From positions 1-29,548 of the IMG/VR virus record IMGVR_UViG_3300025846_000034: a DNA stretch of 29,548 bases. One strand, given 5' to 3'. Within the stretch, counting starts at the first letter, position 1. Every line of letters begins with the position of its first letter. Positions 20,808 to 28,958 of the stretch are shown piece after piece. The translations under genes and the position numbers were made by a program. The notes beneath the pieces were generated by a model. It was not told the DNA's origin. It did no database searches and saw only the letters and a list, made by a program, of their open reading frames with translations. Source of the stretch: a virus.

Positions 20808-21154
20808 ATACAATAACGTGTTTGTTTGTTTCATCATGAAGATATTGTGAAGGTCAGCACGTCATCACCGTGTCCCGTTGTGCCGCGGTCACATGGTACC
20901 GTAGCACACCGGCACACAAGTAACAGTCGCTCAAAGTTGCACGGCAGCCAGGTCATCGTATGGTACAGGTGGCTACTTCTTCAGATATCCTCCTTGGTCA
21001 ACGGGCGCCAGCCACGCCCGTCCATATGGTGCGTACCGACCCTCGCAGGGAACTGGCGCACCAACCTATGCCCCGAACACATCTCACCCATGCGCCGGGG
21101 CCTTTTCATTTTATGACGTAAGGATATGCTATCGAATCATAGGGAGGCAAGGAT
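20808..21154. other. Structured intergenic region with no confident gene
   Basis: About 350 bases separate the early genes from a plus-strand gene. It holds an 11-base palindrome TTCATCATGAA (20830-20840) and four potential stem-loops: GTGCCG with CGGCAC (20880-20915, containing CGGT with ACCG), ACGGGCG with CGCCCGT (21001-21021), TGGTGCG with CGCACCA (21027-21063, containing CCCT with AGGG), and GCCCCG with CGGGGC (21070-21101). It may contain early promoters, operators or a structured RNA. No tRNA was recognised. Confidence 0.6.
21070..21113 (+). terminator. Possible plus-strand terminator
   Basis: GCCCCG and CGGGGC (21070-21075 and 21096-21101) enclose a 20-base loop, followed by CTTTTCATTTTA. 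The T-rich tail fits an intrinsic terminator, although the long loop is unusual. It precedes the plus-strand gene at 21155, so it could act as an attenuator. Confidence 0.4.
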
Positions 21155-21286
21155 ATGGAAGAAGAGAAGTCACCTGAACAGTTGAAGAAGGAGAAGCTCG
21201 CCGTCGTGAGCGCCTTGGCCAATGTCTTGCTTTGGCTCGGGGCGACCGCGATCGGGATTGGTCTCCTGGTGGCGTTCCTGAAATAG
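21155..21286 (+). CDS. 43-residue membrane peptide, the only plus-strand gene
   Basis: The only convincing plus-strand gene. The product begins with a charged helix (MEEEKSPEQLKKEKLAVVSA) and ends in one hydrophobic segment (about 15-42, with LLWLGATAIGIGLLVAFLK). GGGAGG lies 8 bases before the ATG. It could be a tiny holin-like or superinfection-related membrane peptide; no family is known. Its isolated position between two minus-strand gene groups, after structured DNA, suggests separate control, perhaps in the lysogenic or pre-early state. Confidence 0.6.
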   Translation: MEEEKSPEQLKKEKLAVVSALANVLLWLGATAIGIGLLVAFLK

Positions 21287-21535
21287 GGAGATCCTTGCCC
21301 GCCGTCTGCAGGGCGCCTATCCTGTACGCATAAACCATAGCCGGACGTACAAACCACGTCTCTCTCCGCGAGATCTCTTCCTAGGGCCTCTTTTCGATGT
21401 GCCGGTCTGCACAGGGAGCAATCTGACGCCAAACTGCGACGGCCGACCTAAACAAAAGCATCGGCCGAGGATCTCTTCCTGCTCCTGGCAGGTGAGGCTA
21501 CTCGAGTGCCACGACTTTCACCCACGTCGGGAACC
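21287..21535. other. Intergenic region between the 43-residue gene and the tail adhesin
   Basis: No gene is seen in these 249 bases, which lie between two convergent genes. An inverted repeat CGGCCGA/TCGGCCG with a 14-base loop occupies 21440-21467, and gatctcttcct occurs twice (near 21371 and 21470). No uridine run follows the stem, so termination is unproven. Confidence 0.5.
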
Positions 21536-24109
21536 TCATATGACCTGCTTGACCTTGCATAATGCCCTGAACTGCTTCCACCAAGGGAAGGAGTGGATGG
21601 TCACAAAAGTATGAGCCACGTTAACCTCGAAAATCCAGTCATGCTGCACATCCACGAACGTATAAGTACCTTTGGGAAGAGGAAGAATCTGCTCTCTTTC
21701 AGAAGTATCGACGTTGGTCACCCATACCTTGCCAATGTAGTAAGAGGCAGGGGGATATCCCGCGCCCAATTCGAACGTAATTATCTGGTCTGCTCCTGTG
21801 TCAACGCTGATGGGACTCTCACTAGGGTTGAAGTCGATTGTGTCTGGATTCTCTTCATAGGTATCCGGCGGAGTGAATAAATAAGCAATCGTTTCTATGG
21901 AACAGGTAGCAACAACTGAAACCGTTATCAGCAATTCTCCGTAATACAACTTGGAATCGTAATTGTATACGAGAGTAAGATGCTTTTCGTCGGTCGGTTT
22001 GTTCAGCAAGTTCCACGTAAGGTTTTCGAGACTAGCGATCGCATCTCCGGTAATGATTGCGACATCCGTCCACACGCCGTTGAAACACCCGATATACTGA
22101 CGTACGCCCGTTGTCCCCACCTTTCCGTCAAAAACAATGTGAATAGCGTTATGCGCGTCAACCGTTATCGTTACTCCGAGATTCCCAGTAAGAATTCCGT
22201 TCGTCACAAGCACCGTTTCTGTCCATGCGCTACCGCCGTATTGTGCATAGTAGAGATTATTCCCCACTATATATGCAATGTGAACCTTGTTTGTGGTATC
22301 GACTGCGGGTATAGATAAACCATAGTTCGAGTTGGTTGAACCACCGATTCTGATGGTTGACGGAGTACCCCATGAGCCGTTATGCTTTTTGATGTATTTG
22401 AAATCAGTACACATCCACGTGACATATATATCTCCGTCATAAGTTGATGCAATTGAAAGGCAATAGGCAAAGGTATCTGAAGCATTCGTGTCATCTACTA
22501 TCTGTGTAGCCGCATCAGTATCCATCGAATAGTAGATGAGTTTGTAGACCAGTTGGTAGTTGCTATAATGCCACCGCTCAAAAATCACGTGTGTATGCCC
22601 CATGGAATCAACACAAATATCGGTTCTGACAAGCGTATAGTTAGTGTCGTCGGGTTCATAATAGAGATTGACTACTATCCAAGAACTTCCATTGAATTGT
22701 GCTCGTTTTACAATTCTTCCCCATGGAAGATATTGATTTGTTGCTACAATATAGGCAACATATACATTGTCATTTGCGTCTATGGCAATTGATGGGTCGG
22801 TAATACTCCAGTAACCGGTTGCGATAAGGCTTTGCGTCCAATTCAGCCCGCCATCTGTTGAAATATTGCAATATACGCCGTGATTCCCGTCAGCATCAGA
22901 ATCATCGAGGTATACAACGTACAGATGTCCGAGCGAATCTTTTACAACCTTGTGTTCATTTGCTGACGCAGGTTCTATCCATCCGACATTGGATTGCGCT
23001 ATATACCCAGTTAGAACAGCAGTTGTCGGAGCCGCATGAACCTCGCCGCACTCTACAAAATACCAGTCGCAATAGGTGGGTTGTCCGACGGCCGCACCGC
23101 GAGGATAGATGTCGACTGTTGCGGAATCATAGATGTCAATGCCAATCCAATTGCTTGCATCTCCCCCAGTACATACTAAGGACATTGTATAGACCGTGCC
23201 AGCCAATAGAACGGGATTTGTCGTAAAGGTAAATGTGTAGATAGTGTCCACGGCTGCAATGGAAGCCATTGCTATTGGATTAGAAACACAGAGGACGCCC
23301 TGATTCACGTCAAGGATCGACATAGTAATATCTCCAGTTGGAGAACCCGTTTTTGTCAGTCTTAATCGTACCTTGAAAATAGTATGAAACGCTTGAGGCG
23401 TGAATGTCTGCCCCTGTGAATCTCCAACATACGTGGCTAAGCCCCAATTGTTTTCTGTGGTATTGCTTTCGAATACCGTTCCGCCAACTTCTGCGTCCGT
23501 TGTTTCAACATCTGTTGCAGCCGATGACTCTACGCCATTGTTCGTTGCTTTGACTGTGAAGGTATACTGCGTACTTGGAGACAGACCAATGAAGGTATAG
23601 GTGACGATATTCGCGCCAACCGTCCCCGCTAGAACACCGCCTACATAACAGTTGAACCCCGTCTCATTGTTCGAATTGTCTGTCCAGCTTGTGACAACCT
23701 GAACATCGGTCTTTGAAACAGTAACCATATCCGTGGGGGCAGCAGGAGCAACATCAACCGTTGTTGTCGGTTGATTAGTCGAATCTACTGTTGTCGGCGT
23801 TGATGAAATGCCCCTTGCCCGAATGACATAGGCTCCCGCTGACTTGCACGTTATAGTTCTGCTATAGGTTGTAGTGGCAGTTGCATTTGCCTGCGAACCA
23901 CTATCGGCAACAAGGCCCGTCGCCCCTGACGTAGGAATGTCAATCCACGTTCCGTTTCCTTGGTCGTATTGCCAATAAAGAGTTACTGTTGGTGAACCGC
24001 CAGAACCAGAGAGCGTGTAGTTCTCAGACATCGTGAACGTCGCATCAACGGCATAAGAACCACTTGCAGCAGGAACAGTAAGTGGAACAGTAGAGAGTCT
24101 TTTCGCCAT
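21536..24109 (-). CDS. Large tail adhesin with FN3 and beta-propeller-like domains
   Basis: An 857-residue probable receptor-binding or tail-fibre protein. Domains in order: an Ig-like N-terminal region (about 1-118); a fibronectin type III domain (about 122-205, with GLSPSTQYTFTVKATNNGVE); a jelly-roll type region (about 212-345, QGQTFTPQAFHTIFKVRLRL, LLAGTVYTMSLVCTGGDASN); then a repeat-rich, probably beta-propeller part (about 380-720, with an NISTDGGLNWTQ BNR-like loop) and an uncharacterised C-terminus. It is visibly richer in A+T than its neighbours, hinting at recent acquisition of the variable part. It ends the tail-tip cluster. Confidence 0.7.
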   Translation of the reverse strand: MAKRLSTVPLTVPAASGSYAVDATFTMSENYTLSGSGGSPTVTLYWQYDQGNGTWIDIPTSGATGLVADSGSQANATATTTYSRTITCKSAGAYVIRARGISSTPTTVDSTNQPTTTVDVAPAAPTDMVTVSKTDVQVVTSWTDNSNNETGFNCYVGGVLAGTVGANIVTYTFIGLSPSTQYTFTVKATNNGVESSAATDVETTDAEVGGTVFESNTTENNWGLATYVGDSQGQTFTPQAFHTIFKVRLRLTKTGSPTGDITMSILDVNQGVLCVSNPIAMASIAAVDTIYTFTFTTNPVLLAGTVYTMSLVCTGGDASNWIGIDIYDSATVDIYPRGAAVGQPTYCDWYFVECGEVHAAPTTAVLTGYIAQSNVGWIEPASANEHKVVKDSLGHLYVVYLDDSDADGNHGVYCNISTDGGLNWTQSLIATGYWSITDPSIAIDANDNVYVAYIVATNQYLPWGRIVKRAQFNGSSWIVVNLYYEPDDTNYTLVRTDICVDSMGHTHVIFERWHYSNYQLVYKLIYYSMDTDAATQIVDDTNASDTFAYCLSIASTYDGDIYVTWMCTDFKYIKKHNGSWGTPSTIRIGGSTNSNYGLSIPAVDTTNKVHIAYIVGNNLYYAQYGGSAWTETVLVTNGILTGNLGVTITVDAHNAIHIVFDGKVGTTGVRQYIGCFNGVWTDVAIITGDAIASLENLTWNLLNKPTDEKHLTLVYNYDSKLYYGELLITVSVVATCSIETIAYLFTPPDTYEENPDTIDFNPSESPISVDTGADQIITFELGAGYPPASYYIGKVWVTNVDTSEREQILPLPKGTYTFVDVQHDWIFEVNVAHTFVTIHSFPWWKQFRALCKVKQVI

Positions 24110-24118
24110 ACTACGTCC

Positions 24119-24787
24119 CTACGCTAGTCCGTCCCATGACTTGATACTTGCAATTGCCAACCCGTTTCTCGTCTTTACCGATGCCTTCGCTAGACCGTTG
24201 ACGGTTTGGACGGCGGACGGCCATGACCCCCCCGTATACTCAATGTAGAGTTTAGGGCGCCGGGCGGTGGTACCATACGTGCGAGAAGCATAGGCATTAG
24301 AGCCAGTGGCAGTTGCTCCAACATCTGCCACACAAAAGTGTGCCACTCCAGCAACAGAATCCAATGCTGTCTGGACTTGTGCCGTTACGGTCTCGTTCAG
24401 CCATTGAGTCGCCGCAACGGAAGCGGCGGTTGCGGCATCGGTTGTTGTAATGTCTGTGGTTGTATTAAGGGCTCCCGCCGTTCCCCAGTTAGAACCCGTC
24501 TTGTAAATAGTCCACGTTGCTTGGGTTGTTCCCCAATTAGTGCGGAGCAAACGATAGACCGTGATGGTGCGAGATGCCAGAGTGGAACTGCAATAGAGAC
24601 TCAATGTAGCCAGAGTTATCGTTGCCCCCGGCGGAACCATCGCAGAAAAATCAAACGCGACAAGGGAACGCTTACGAGAGCCAGTAAGAGGGGAAACGCC
24701 AATCGAACCGTTATAGTTAGCGGTAGGGAAAGCCTCTTGCAGCATGGTGTCTGCCGTTGACGGTTGTATTGTCTGTGGGCTCGCCAT
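24119..24787 (-). CDS. DNRLRE-type tail adhesin
   Basis: A 222-residue protein. Residues about 10-185 resemble the DNRLRE jelly-roll domain of secreted adhesins: ADTMLQEAFPTANYNGSIGV, FDFSAMVPPGATITLATLSL, then TNWGTTQATWTIY and PKLYIEYTGG near the end. After it, three short repeats of a (N/W)GLAxAS(V/I)K motif form a tail, possibly a trimerisation or attachment element. Start overlaps the preceding TAA stop. Tail-tip proteins with this fold bind host surface structures. Confidence 0.65.
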   Translation of the reverse strand: MASPQTIQPSTADTMLQEAFPTANYNGSIGVSPLTGSRKRSLVAFDFSAMVPPGATITLATLSLYCSSTLASRTITVYRLLRTNWGTTQATWTIYKTGSNWGTAGALNTTTDITTTDAATAASVAATQWLNETVTAQVQTALDSVAGVAHFCVADVGATATGSNAYASRTYGTTARRPKLYIEYTGGSWPSAVQTVNGLAKASVKTRNGLAIASIKSWDGLA

Positions 24788-25419
24788 TATGCCGTCCTCG
24801 TGATGAAGTCAGAACTAGGGTTGAAGTAGATGGTATTCGGCTCGGTCGTGATAGCCCATCCGATTACTCGTATCACGTCATCCACTCCTGTCGGTTGAGC
24901 ATCGTCCATATCGCCCGCGGTTGTAGAAACGTAGAGTTGCGCCCCACCAGTGATACTCGCGTGGAATGCGGCAGACCTCATCGTCCCCATGAGCAGCATA
25001 TTCGTTGCGGCGGTATCGCCTGCGGCGGCAAGGATACAAATACCGAGACAGACTGAACCAGCACTTGCGGCGGCATTTGCATCGGTAAGTACCCATTTCC
25101 ACGCAGAGTTCAGGTAGCACAGATCTCCAACCGCAAGCGTTGCGCCTGCCGTTCCCGCTACGGTGATCCCTGACCACTTCTCGTCTGCGGAACCGGCAGG
25201 GTCGAGAGCAACGGCGGTAAGTTCTCCCAAGGTGATGTCACCAGACATCGTACCGCCAGCAAAGGGCAAGTATGCTCCGCCATTGACCTTGTGGTTCGTC
25301 GCACCATCGCCAACATAGACATCATAGGTATCGGTCTCGAACCCTAGCTCACCAGCAGCTAGGGTTCCAATGTTGGCGTGTGTTCCACGTTTCAGTTGGA
25401 GGTGCTTTCCTTCAGCCAT
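24787..25419 (-). CDS. Tail-tip protein with N-terminal attachment domain
   Basis: A 210-residue protein. Residues 8-45 (LQLKRGTHANIGTLAAGELG, then TDTYDVYVGDGATN) match the N-terminal baseplate-attachment domain found in tail-fibre and Mtd-type proteins. The following Gly/Ala/Thr-rich beta region resembles a trimeric fibre. The same N-terminal domain occurs in the 306-residue gene at 25860. GGAGG lies 5 bases before the ATG. The receptor target is unknown. Confidence 0.75.
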   Translation of the reverse strand: MAEGKHLQLKRGTHANIGTLAAGELGFETDTYDVYVGDGATNHKVNGGAYLPFAGGTMSGDITLGELTAVALDPAGSADEKWSGITVAGTAGATLAVGDLCYLNSAWKWVLTDANAAASAGSVCLGICILAAAGDTAATNMLLMGTMRSAAFHASITGGAQLYVSTTAGDMDDAQPTGVDDVIRVIGWAITTEPNTIYFNPSSDFITRTA

Positions 25420-25431
25420 GACAGCCTCCTT

Positions 25432-25860
25432 CTATTTCTTCTTCGTCTTCTTCGGGATTGCGTCAACCTTCTTCTGGAGGTCATCACAGACATACTGGAG
25501 AGTCAGGTAGTCTTCCCGCGACTTCTGCAACTCTGCCGCGACCTCAACCTTCCCAGCCTTGAAGCCGTCACGTTCAAGAGCCACTTCGTGGACTTGGTCT
25601 TCCAGTTGTTTGATACGCGCATCATCCGACGTCTTCACCTTCCGTGACTGCTCAAGTTCGGGTGAAACAGGAACCGGTTCTGGCTTCTTGGACTTCAATG
25701 CTGATAGTTCAGCAGCCATAGCAGCAGCCTGTTCCTGCATCTTCTTGATACCTTGGTCACGGACAAACCCCTCCACGTCACGAAGACCGATGACCTGTAA
25801 CAACGTGTCAATTGAGACACCCTGATTGACCTCATTCTCATTCATATCCATGTCCGGCAT
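25432..25860 (-). CDS. Coiled-coil protein between fibre genes
   Basis: A 142-residue protein, mostly helical. After an acidic start (MPDMDMNENEVNQGVSIDTL), residues about 35-60 and 75-130 form long heptad-rich helices (RIKQLEDQVHEVALERDGFK), and the end is a Lys-rich tail. Unknown family. Its position between two fibre genes suggests a fibre chaperone or baseplate accessory, a weak inference. It starts within the TAATG overlap with the upstream gene. Confidence 0.65.
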   Translation of the reverse strand: MPDMDMNENEVNQGVSIDTLLQVIGLRDVEGFVRDQGIKKMQEQAAAMAAELSALKSKKPEPVPVSPELEQSRKVKTSDDARIKQLEDQVHEVALERDGFKAGKVEVAAELQKSREDYLTLQYVCDDLQKKVDAIPKKTKKK

Positions 25861-26780
25861 TAGACGAAGGCTCCGAAGTCCATGTCATTGGCGACCGTGT
25901 GGAGAACACCTGCTGCGTGAGCGAGTCCTGCTCCAGCAAGACTTGAAACATCTGTCTCCGCATAGTCAAACGGAGTGCCGCCCGACATGAGGAACTTGTA
26001 CTGTGCGGATGCCGCCTTGAGTTTCAGACCACTTGCGCCCATAGCAAGGGTCGTGCCGTCCAGTTTGATACCGATTTCGTTACCCGTGAGAGCAAGACCC
26101 GCACTGGCAAGGATGTCCAGACGGAAGTCTGAGCCAGAGAGTTCTACACCCAGTGACCCTGTATAGGATTGACCGCCACCGTTGAACTGTGCGAACGTGA
26201 GCGCATCCGTTCCGATGTTGACCGCGTTTTCATTCGTCATAATCCAGCCCGTGTGATGCAACGTGCCTTCCTCGACGAACATGTACGCGCCAGTTGAGAA
26301 TCCTGCGCCAACGGGCATGTCTACTGCTCTGGTAGGCGCACCAGTGGCGTTGACCGTGTATATACCGTTCTCAGAACCAGTCGCCTGATTCTTGATGAGG
26401 ATGCGGTCTCCCGTAGCCAGTGTGACACCATCAACCACTGAACCGTTGGCAAAACCCGTTGCCAGCGTTCCCGCCGCTATGGTCGCGACGACAACAGACC
26501 CCTTGACGTCCAGACCCATGCGAGCAGCATCAACATAGGCTTTCGTTGCCGCCATGTTGTCGGTCGTCGGCAGACCCTTCAACGTCAGGTCAGCGTTGGC
26601 AAGGGTGATACCTGCTGCCACATCCCTCAGGACACCAATACCTGCAACGAGGTCATTTGTTGAGCCGTTACCCACATACAACAGTTTCGTGTCAGTCGTG
26701 AATCCAAGTTCACCCGCAGCCAGCGTCACAAGACTTGCCGCTGTTCCACGTTTGATTTTGAGAATAGGTCCTGCTGCCAT
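25860..26780 (-). CDS. Tail-fibre protein, Mtd-type N-terminus
   Basis: A 306-residue fibre protein. The N-terminus (KIKRGTAASLVTLAAGELGF, then LLYVGNGSTNDLVAGIG) is the attachment domain shared with the 210-residue gene. Then come repeats of beta structure, including a region (KAYVDAARMGLDVKGSVVVA, then GDRILIKNQATGSENGIYTV) typical of bacteriophage T4-like or lambdoid fibre shafts, and C-terminal Gly/Leu-rich strands. A good ribosome binding site lies 6 bases before the ATG. No DGR variable region was recognised. Confidence 0.75.
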   Translation of the reverse strand: MAAGPILKIKRGTAASLVTLAAGELGFTTDTKLLYVGNGSTNDLVAGIGVLRDVAAGITLANADLTLKGLPTTDNMAATKAYVDAARMGLDVKGSVVVATIAAGTLATGFANGSVVDGVTLATGDRILIKNQATGSENGIYTVNATGAPTRAVDMPVGAGFSTGAYMFVEEGTLHHTGWIMTNENAVNIGTDALTFAQFNGGGQSYTGSLGVELSGSDFRLDILASAGLALTGNEIGIKLDGTTLAMGASGLKLKAASAQYKFLMSGGTPFDYAETDVSSLAGAGLAHAAGVLHTVANDMDFGAFV

Positions 26781-26790
26781 TTAAGGCCTC

Positions 26791-26979
26791 CTAGGCAAAT
26801 GAGCCCAAATCGATCACGTCTGGTATGACCGGGATCCCATCAGTGCCAGCGTGACCTCGCGGTCCTGGGGTACCGATGGTGATCTGTTCCTGCGTTTCCT
26901 GCGCCACCTGGATAGTAATGTTGTTGTCAATCACCGTCTGTGTCTCGACATTCTGACTGAGGCTATTGCCGTCACTCAT
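26791..26979 (-). CDS. Small tail-associated protein
   Basis: A 62-residue protein with a Thr/Gln/Ile-rich beta-like middle (NNITIQVAQETQEQITIGTP) and one collagen-like GPRGHAG stretch. Unknown family. It overlaps the previous gene by 8 bases and has GGAGG before its ATG. Its short collagen-like run suggests a trimeric spacer, as in some phage fibre connectors, though this is speculative. Confidence 0.6.
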   Translation of the reverse strand: MSDGNSLSQNVETQTVIDNNITIQVAQETQEQITIGTPGPRGHAGTDGIPVIPDVIDLGSFA

Positions 26980-27313
26980 AGGTTGCCTCCGGCTCGAGCT
27001 TCACCCATCCTTTGGCGATCTTGTGAGTTTCCTCTGCATCCTCAGGCACCACCTCGACATCGAAGCGGGCTGCCCCGAAGGTCCAGGTCGCCGTTGTGGT
27101 AGCGCCGATGGTCACGGTCACAAGCGTGGTGTTCGTCACTGGATCATAGCCGTCAAGGCTGATGCCGGCGGTTGTGTCCACGTGCTTGACAAGCGTACCT
27201 CCCGCCCGGACGTCACATCGCACCAGGAGGTCAGTCAGGTCCTCATGTGCCAGGACCGTGAACCGGAACACGTCGCCCTGGATCGCCTTGAGTTCAACGT
27301 CGTTGATCAGCAT
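26972..27313 (-). CDS. Baseplate upper protein-like Ig domain
   Basis: A 113-residue all-beta protein (IQGDVFRFTVLAHEDLTDLL, then TWTFGAARFDVEVVPEDAEE). The start and strand pattern recall the N-terminal domain of baseplate upper proteins of Gram-positive phages, which hold receptor-binding proteins. The assignment is by fold impression. GGAGG lies 5 bases before the ATG. Confidence 0.55.
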   Translation of the reverse strand: MLINDVELKAIQGDVFRFTVLAHEDLTDLLVRCDVRAGGTLVKHVDTTAGISLDGYDPVTNTTLVTVTIGATTTATWTFGAARFDVEVVPEDAEETHKIAKGWVKLEPEATYE

Positions 27314-27334
27314 GGATGCCTCCTGTCAATCTGT

Positions 27335-27368
27335 TCCCGGCTCCCGCGGGCTAGGCAGGAGACCGGGA
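27335..27368 (-). terminator. Intercistronic hairpin after the holin gene
   Basis: The minus strand forms TCCCGG-CTCC (with a bulge) against GGAG-CCGGGA over 27335-27368. The following sequence has no uridine run. It could reduce read-through from the lysis genes or protect message ends. Confidence 0.45.
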
Positions 27369-27375
27369 CGTTCAG

Positions 27376-27777
27376 TTACGCTAATGGCAGTTCTGTCGGC
27401 GTCGCAGGCGGGACGATCGGCTTGCCAGCATCAATAATCGGGACCGCCTTGTCGACGTAAAGAACCTGTTTGACGTCTGCTGTCGCTTGTTTCTCGACTG
27501 GGGTGGTCAAGATGACCGGGGCCCAGAACTGACGGTATGCCAACTCGGAGACAGCAAAGACTGAACCGAGAACGACTGACAGAGTCTCAAACGATAACTT
27601 CACGAGTGATCCGTCCACCCACATGATGAGGACGGCAAGAAGGATGCTGAGGCCGACAGCGATGAGCTGCTTGATACGGTCGTCCCAACCCTTCTTGATA
27701 ATCGCACCGCCAATGAGCGGAGCGAACAGAGTGACAATCCAGAGCCATCCTGACGGTAACTGAATGGTAGTAGGCAT
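27376..27777 (-). CDS. Putative holin
   Basis: A 133-residue protein with a hydrophobic N-terminal half: transmembrane segments at about 10-27 (LWIVTLFAPLIGGAIIK), 35-53 (KQLIAVGLSILLAVLIMWV) and about 60-78. The C-terminal half is soluble and Pro-rich. This topology and its place just after the endolysin fit a holin, which forms the membrane lesion for lysis. AGGAGG lies 4 bases before the ATG at 27777; a longer reading would overlap the endolysin extensively. Confidence 0.7.
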   Translation of the reverse strand: MPTTIQLPSGWLWIVTLFAPLIGGAIIKKGWDDRIKQLIAVGLSILLAVLIMWVDGSLVKLSFETLSVVLGSVFAVSELAYRQFWAPVILTTPVEKQATADVKQVLYVDKAVPIIDAGKPIVPPATPTELPLA

Positions 27778-27785
27778 GGTTCCTC

Positions 27786-28532
27786 CTATGCCTTTCCACG
27801 GGCGCGGTAAAGCGTCCACACAAGTGAGTTCCACGTAACAGGCCCAGCTGGATTAAGCCCGGGGTCCACAATCTTGTTGTCGATCGCCCACTGCATCGCC
27901 TCGTTTGGCTTTGCTGCTGGCGTTACAACTGGCGTTGGTGTAGTCACTTCAACCTCCCAAGCTCCGAAATCGGCCTGCTTTGATTCGTTCAGATCCACTG
28001 ATGCCCCGCCAACTGTCTGACCATTCAGGTACTGGTAGAAATGCGTATGAGTGGACACCTGACCACTGCTCCATCCCCGCGTCTGCCAGAACCACTGAGC
28101 GGTTTGATTGGCAAAGCACCGCTCCACGACATAGTATGAACCATACACGCCCACCCTGGCGGCCCCGATGACACTCGCGGCGCCTTTCAGGTAGAGGTCA
28201 ATCGCGGGCTGTTGTGCCGATGTGCCAGCGAAGTCCACAGCAAAGTACAGCGGCCTGCTGTCCGGGAAGCCGATAGCCCGAGCAAAGGCAAGAGCGGTTT
28301 TACCATCTGCTACGCCCGCCGCTTGCCCTTCAAGCGCACGGCCAGCATAGGATTCATAGATGAGAACCAGTCCAAGCCCTGCCGCTCTGATTGCTGTAGC
28401 TTCGGCCTTGCTGATTCCTTTCCCGCCTGGAGCCGGAGCAAACAGGTAGCGAGCTACGGCGCCATACCCAGCAGCCTTGACCTTCTTCGGGTCAGGACGC
28501 GAACCGGAGTAGTCGACTATTTTCATGTTCAT
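27786..28532 (-). CDS. Endolysin with DUF1906-type glycoside-hydrolase-like domain
   Basis: A 248-residue probable endolysin. Residues about 5-195 match the DUF1906 (Rv2525c-like) TIM-barrel domain: VKAAGYGAVARYLF, GKGISKAEATAIRAAGLGLV, YESYAGRALEG, PLYFAVDFAG, ARVGVYGSY and QTRGWSSGQ with WFWQ. Residues about 210-245 (NEAMQWAIDNKIVDPG, TWNSLVWTLYRARGK) resemble SLH-type or other cell-wall modules. It sits between the membrane helper gene and the holin. Start at 28532 has AAGGAG 8 bases upstream. Confidence 0.85.
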   Translation of the reverse strand: MNMKIVDYSGSRPDPKKVKAAGYGAVARYLFAPAPGGKGISKAEATAIRAAGLGLVLIYESYAGRALEGQAAGVADGKTALAFARAIGFPDSRPLYFAVDFAGTSAQQPAIDLYLKGAASVIGAARVGVYGSYYVVERCFANQTAQWFWQTRGWSSGQVSTHTHFYQYLNGQTVGGASVDLNESKQADFGAWEVEVTTPTPVVTPAAKPNEAMQWAIDNKIVDPGLNPAGPVTWNSLVWTLYRARGKA

Positions 28533-28544
28533 GGCATCGTCTCC

Positions 28545-28943
28545 TTACTTTTGTAATACCTGCCCGATATACGGCAGCAATCGCGTCAGAACGTAAACAA
28601 CAGCACCACCAATAACCCAGTCCATGTACTTCCGAGTCTGTTTGGAGGACTCAACCAACGGAGCAAGGACATCCTGAAATTCGCCCAAGATCTTCGCCAT
28701 CGTTTTCTGGGTATCATCGAGCGCATTGAGCCTATCAGAAAGCCCGAGTTGCGGCGTATCCATCCGAAACGTTATCTGGTCAAGAACCTTGACCACGTTA
28801 TTGAGGATGACGGTCATCCCATTCAATTTGGATTCTCGCTTTTCCTCAGAAGCCGCCATGTCCTGTCTGAACATCTTTATGGCTTCCGCATTTGCCTCTA
28901 CCAGTTCTGCGTTGTGTTGGCACTTCTCGTCATCTTTGCCCAT
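28545..28943 (-). CDS. Lysis-associated membrane coiled-coil protein (XhlA-like)
   Basis: A 132-residue protein: a long helical region (about 10-105, with KRESKLNGMTVILNNVVKVL) ending in a single transmembrane segment (about 110-128, WVIGGAVVYVLTRLLPYIG). It resembles XhlA or BhlA-type holin accessory proteins that precede the endolysin in Gram-positive phages. It could equally be an inhibitor. GGAGG lies 5 bases before the ATG. Confidence 0.65.
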   Translation of the reverse strand: MGKDDEKCQHNAELVEANAEAIKMFRQDMAASEEKRESKLNGMTVILNNVVKVLDQITFRMDTPQLGLSDRLNALDDTQKTMAKILGEFQDVLAPLVESSKQTRKYMDWVIGGAVVYVLTRLLPYIGQVLQK

Positions 28944-28958
28944 TTCGACCTCCGTGTC

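Noticed and set aside
21027-21063. Possible tRNA because of a stem ending in ACCA
   Set aside because: Only one long hairpin forms; there is no D-arm, anticodon arm or T-loop consensus.
20826-21116. Plus-strand frame of 96 codons across the structured intergenic region
   Set aside because: No ribosome binding site, irregular composition, and the DNA is explained better by stem-loops.
21106-21432. Minus-strand frame of 108 codons antisense to the 43-residue membrane gene
   Set aside because: The plus frame has a good ribosome binding site and a clear amphipathic plus hydrophobic pattern; the minus frame looks random.
24787-26780. Diversity-generating retroelement suggested by Mtd-like N-termini
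   Set aside because: No reverse transcriptase, template repeat or variable repeat is seen in the window.
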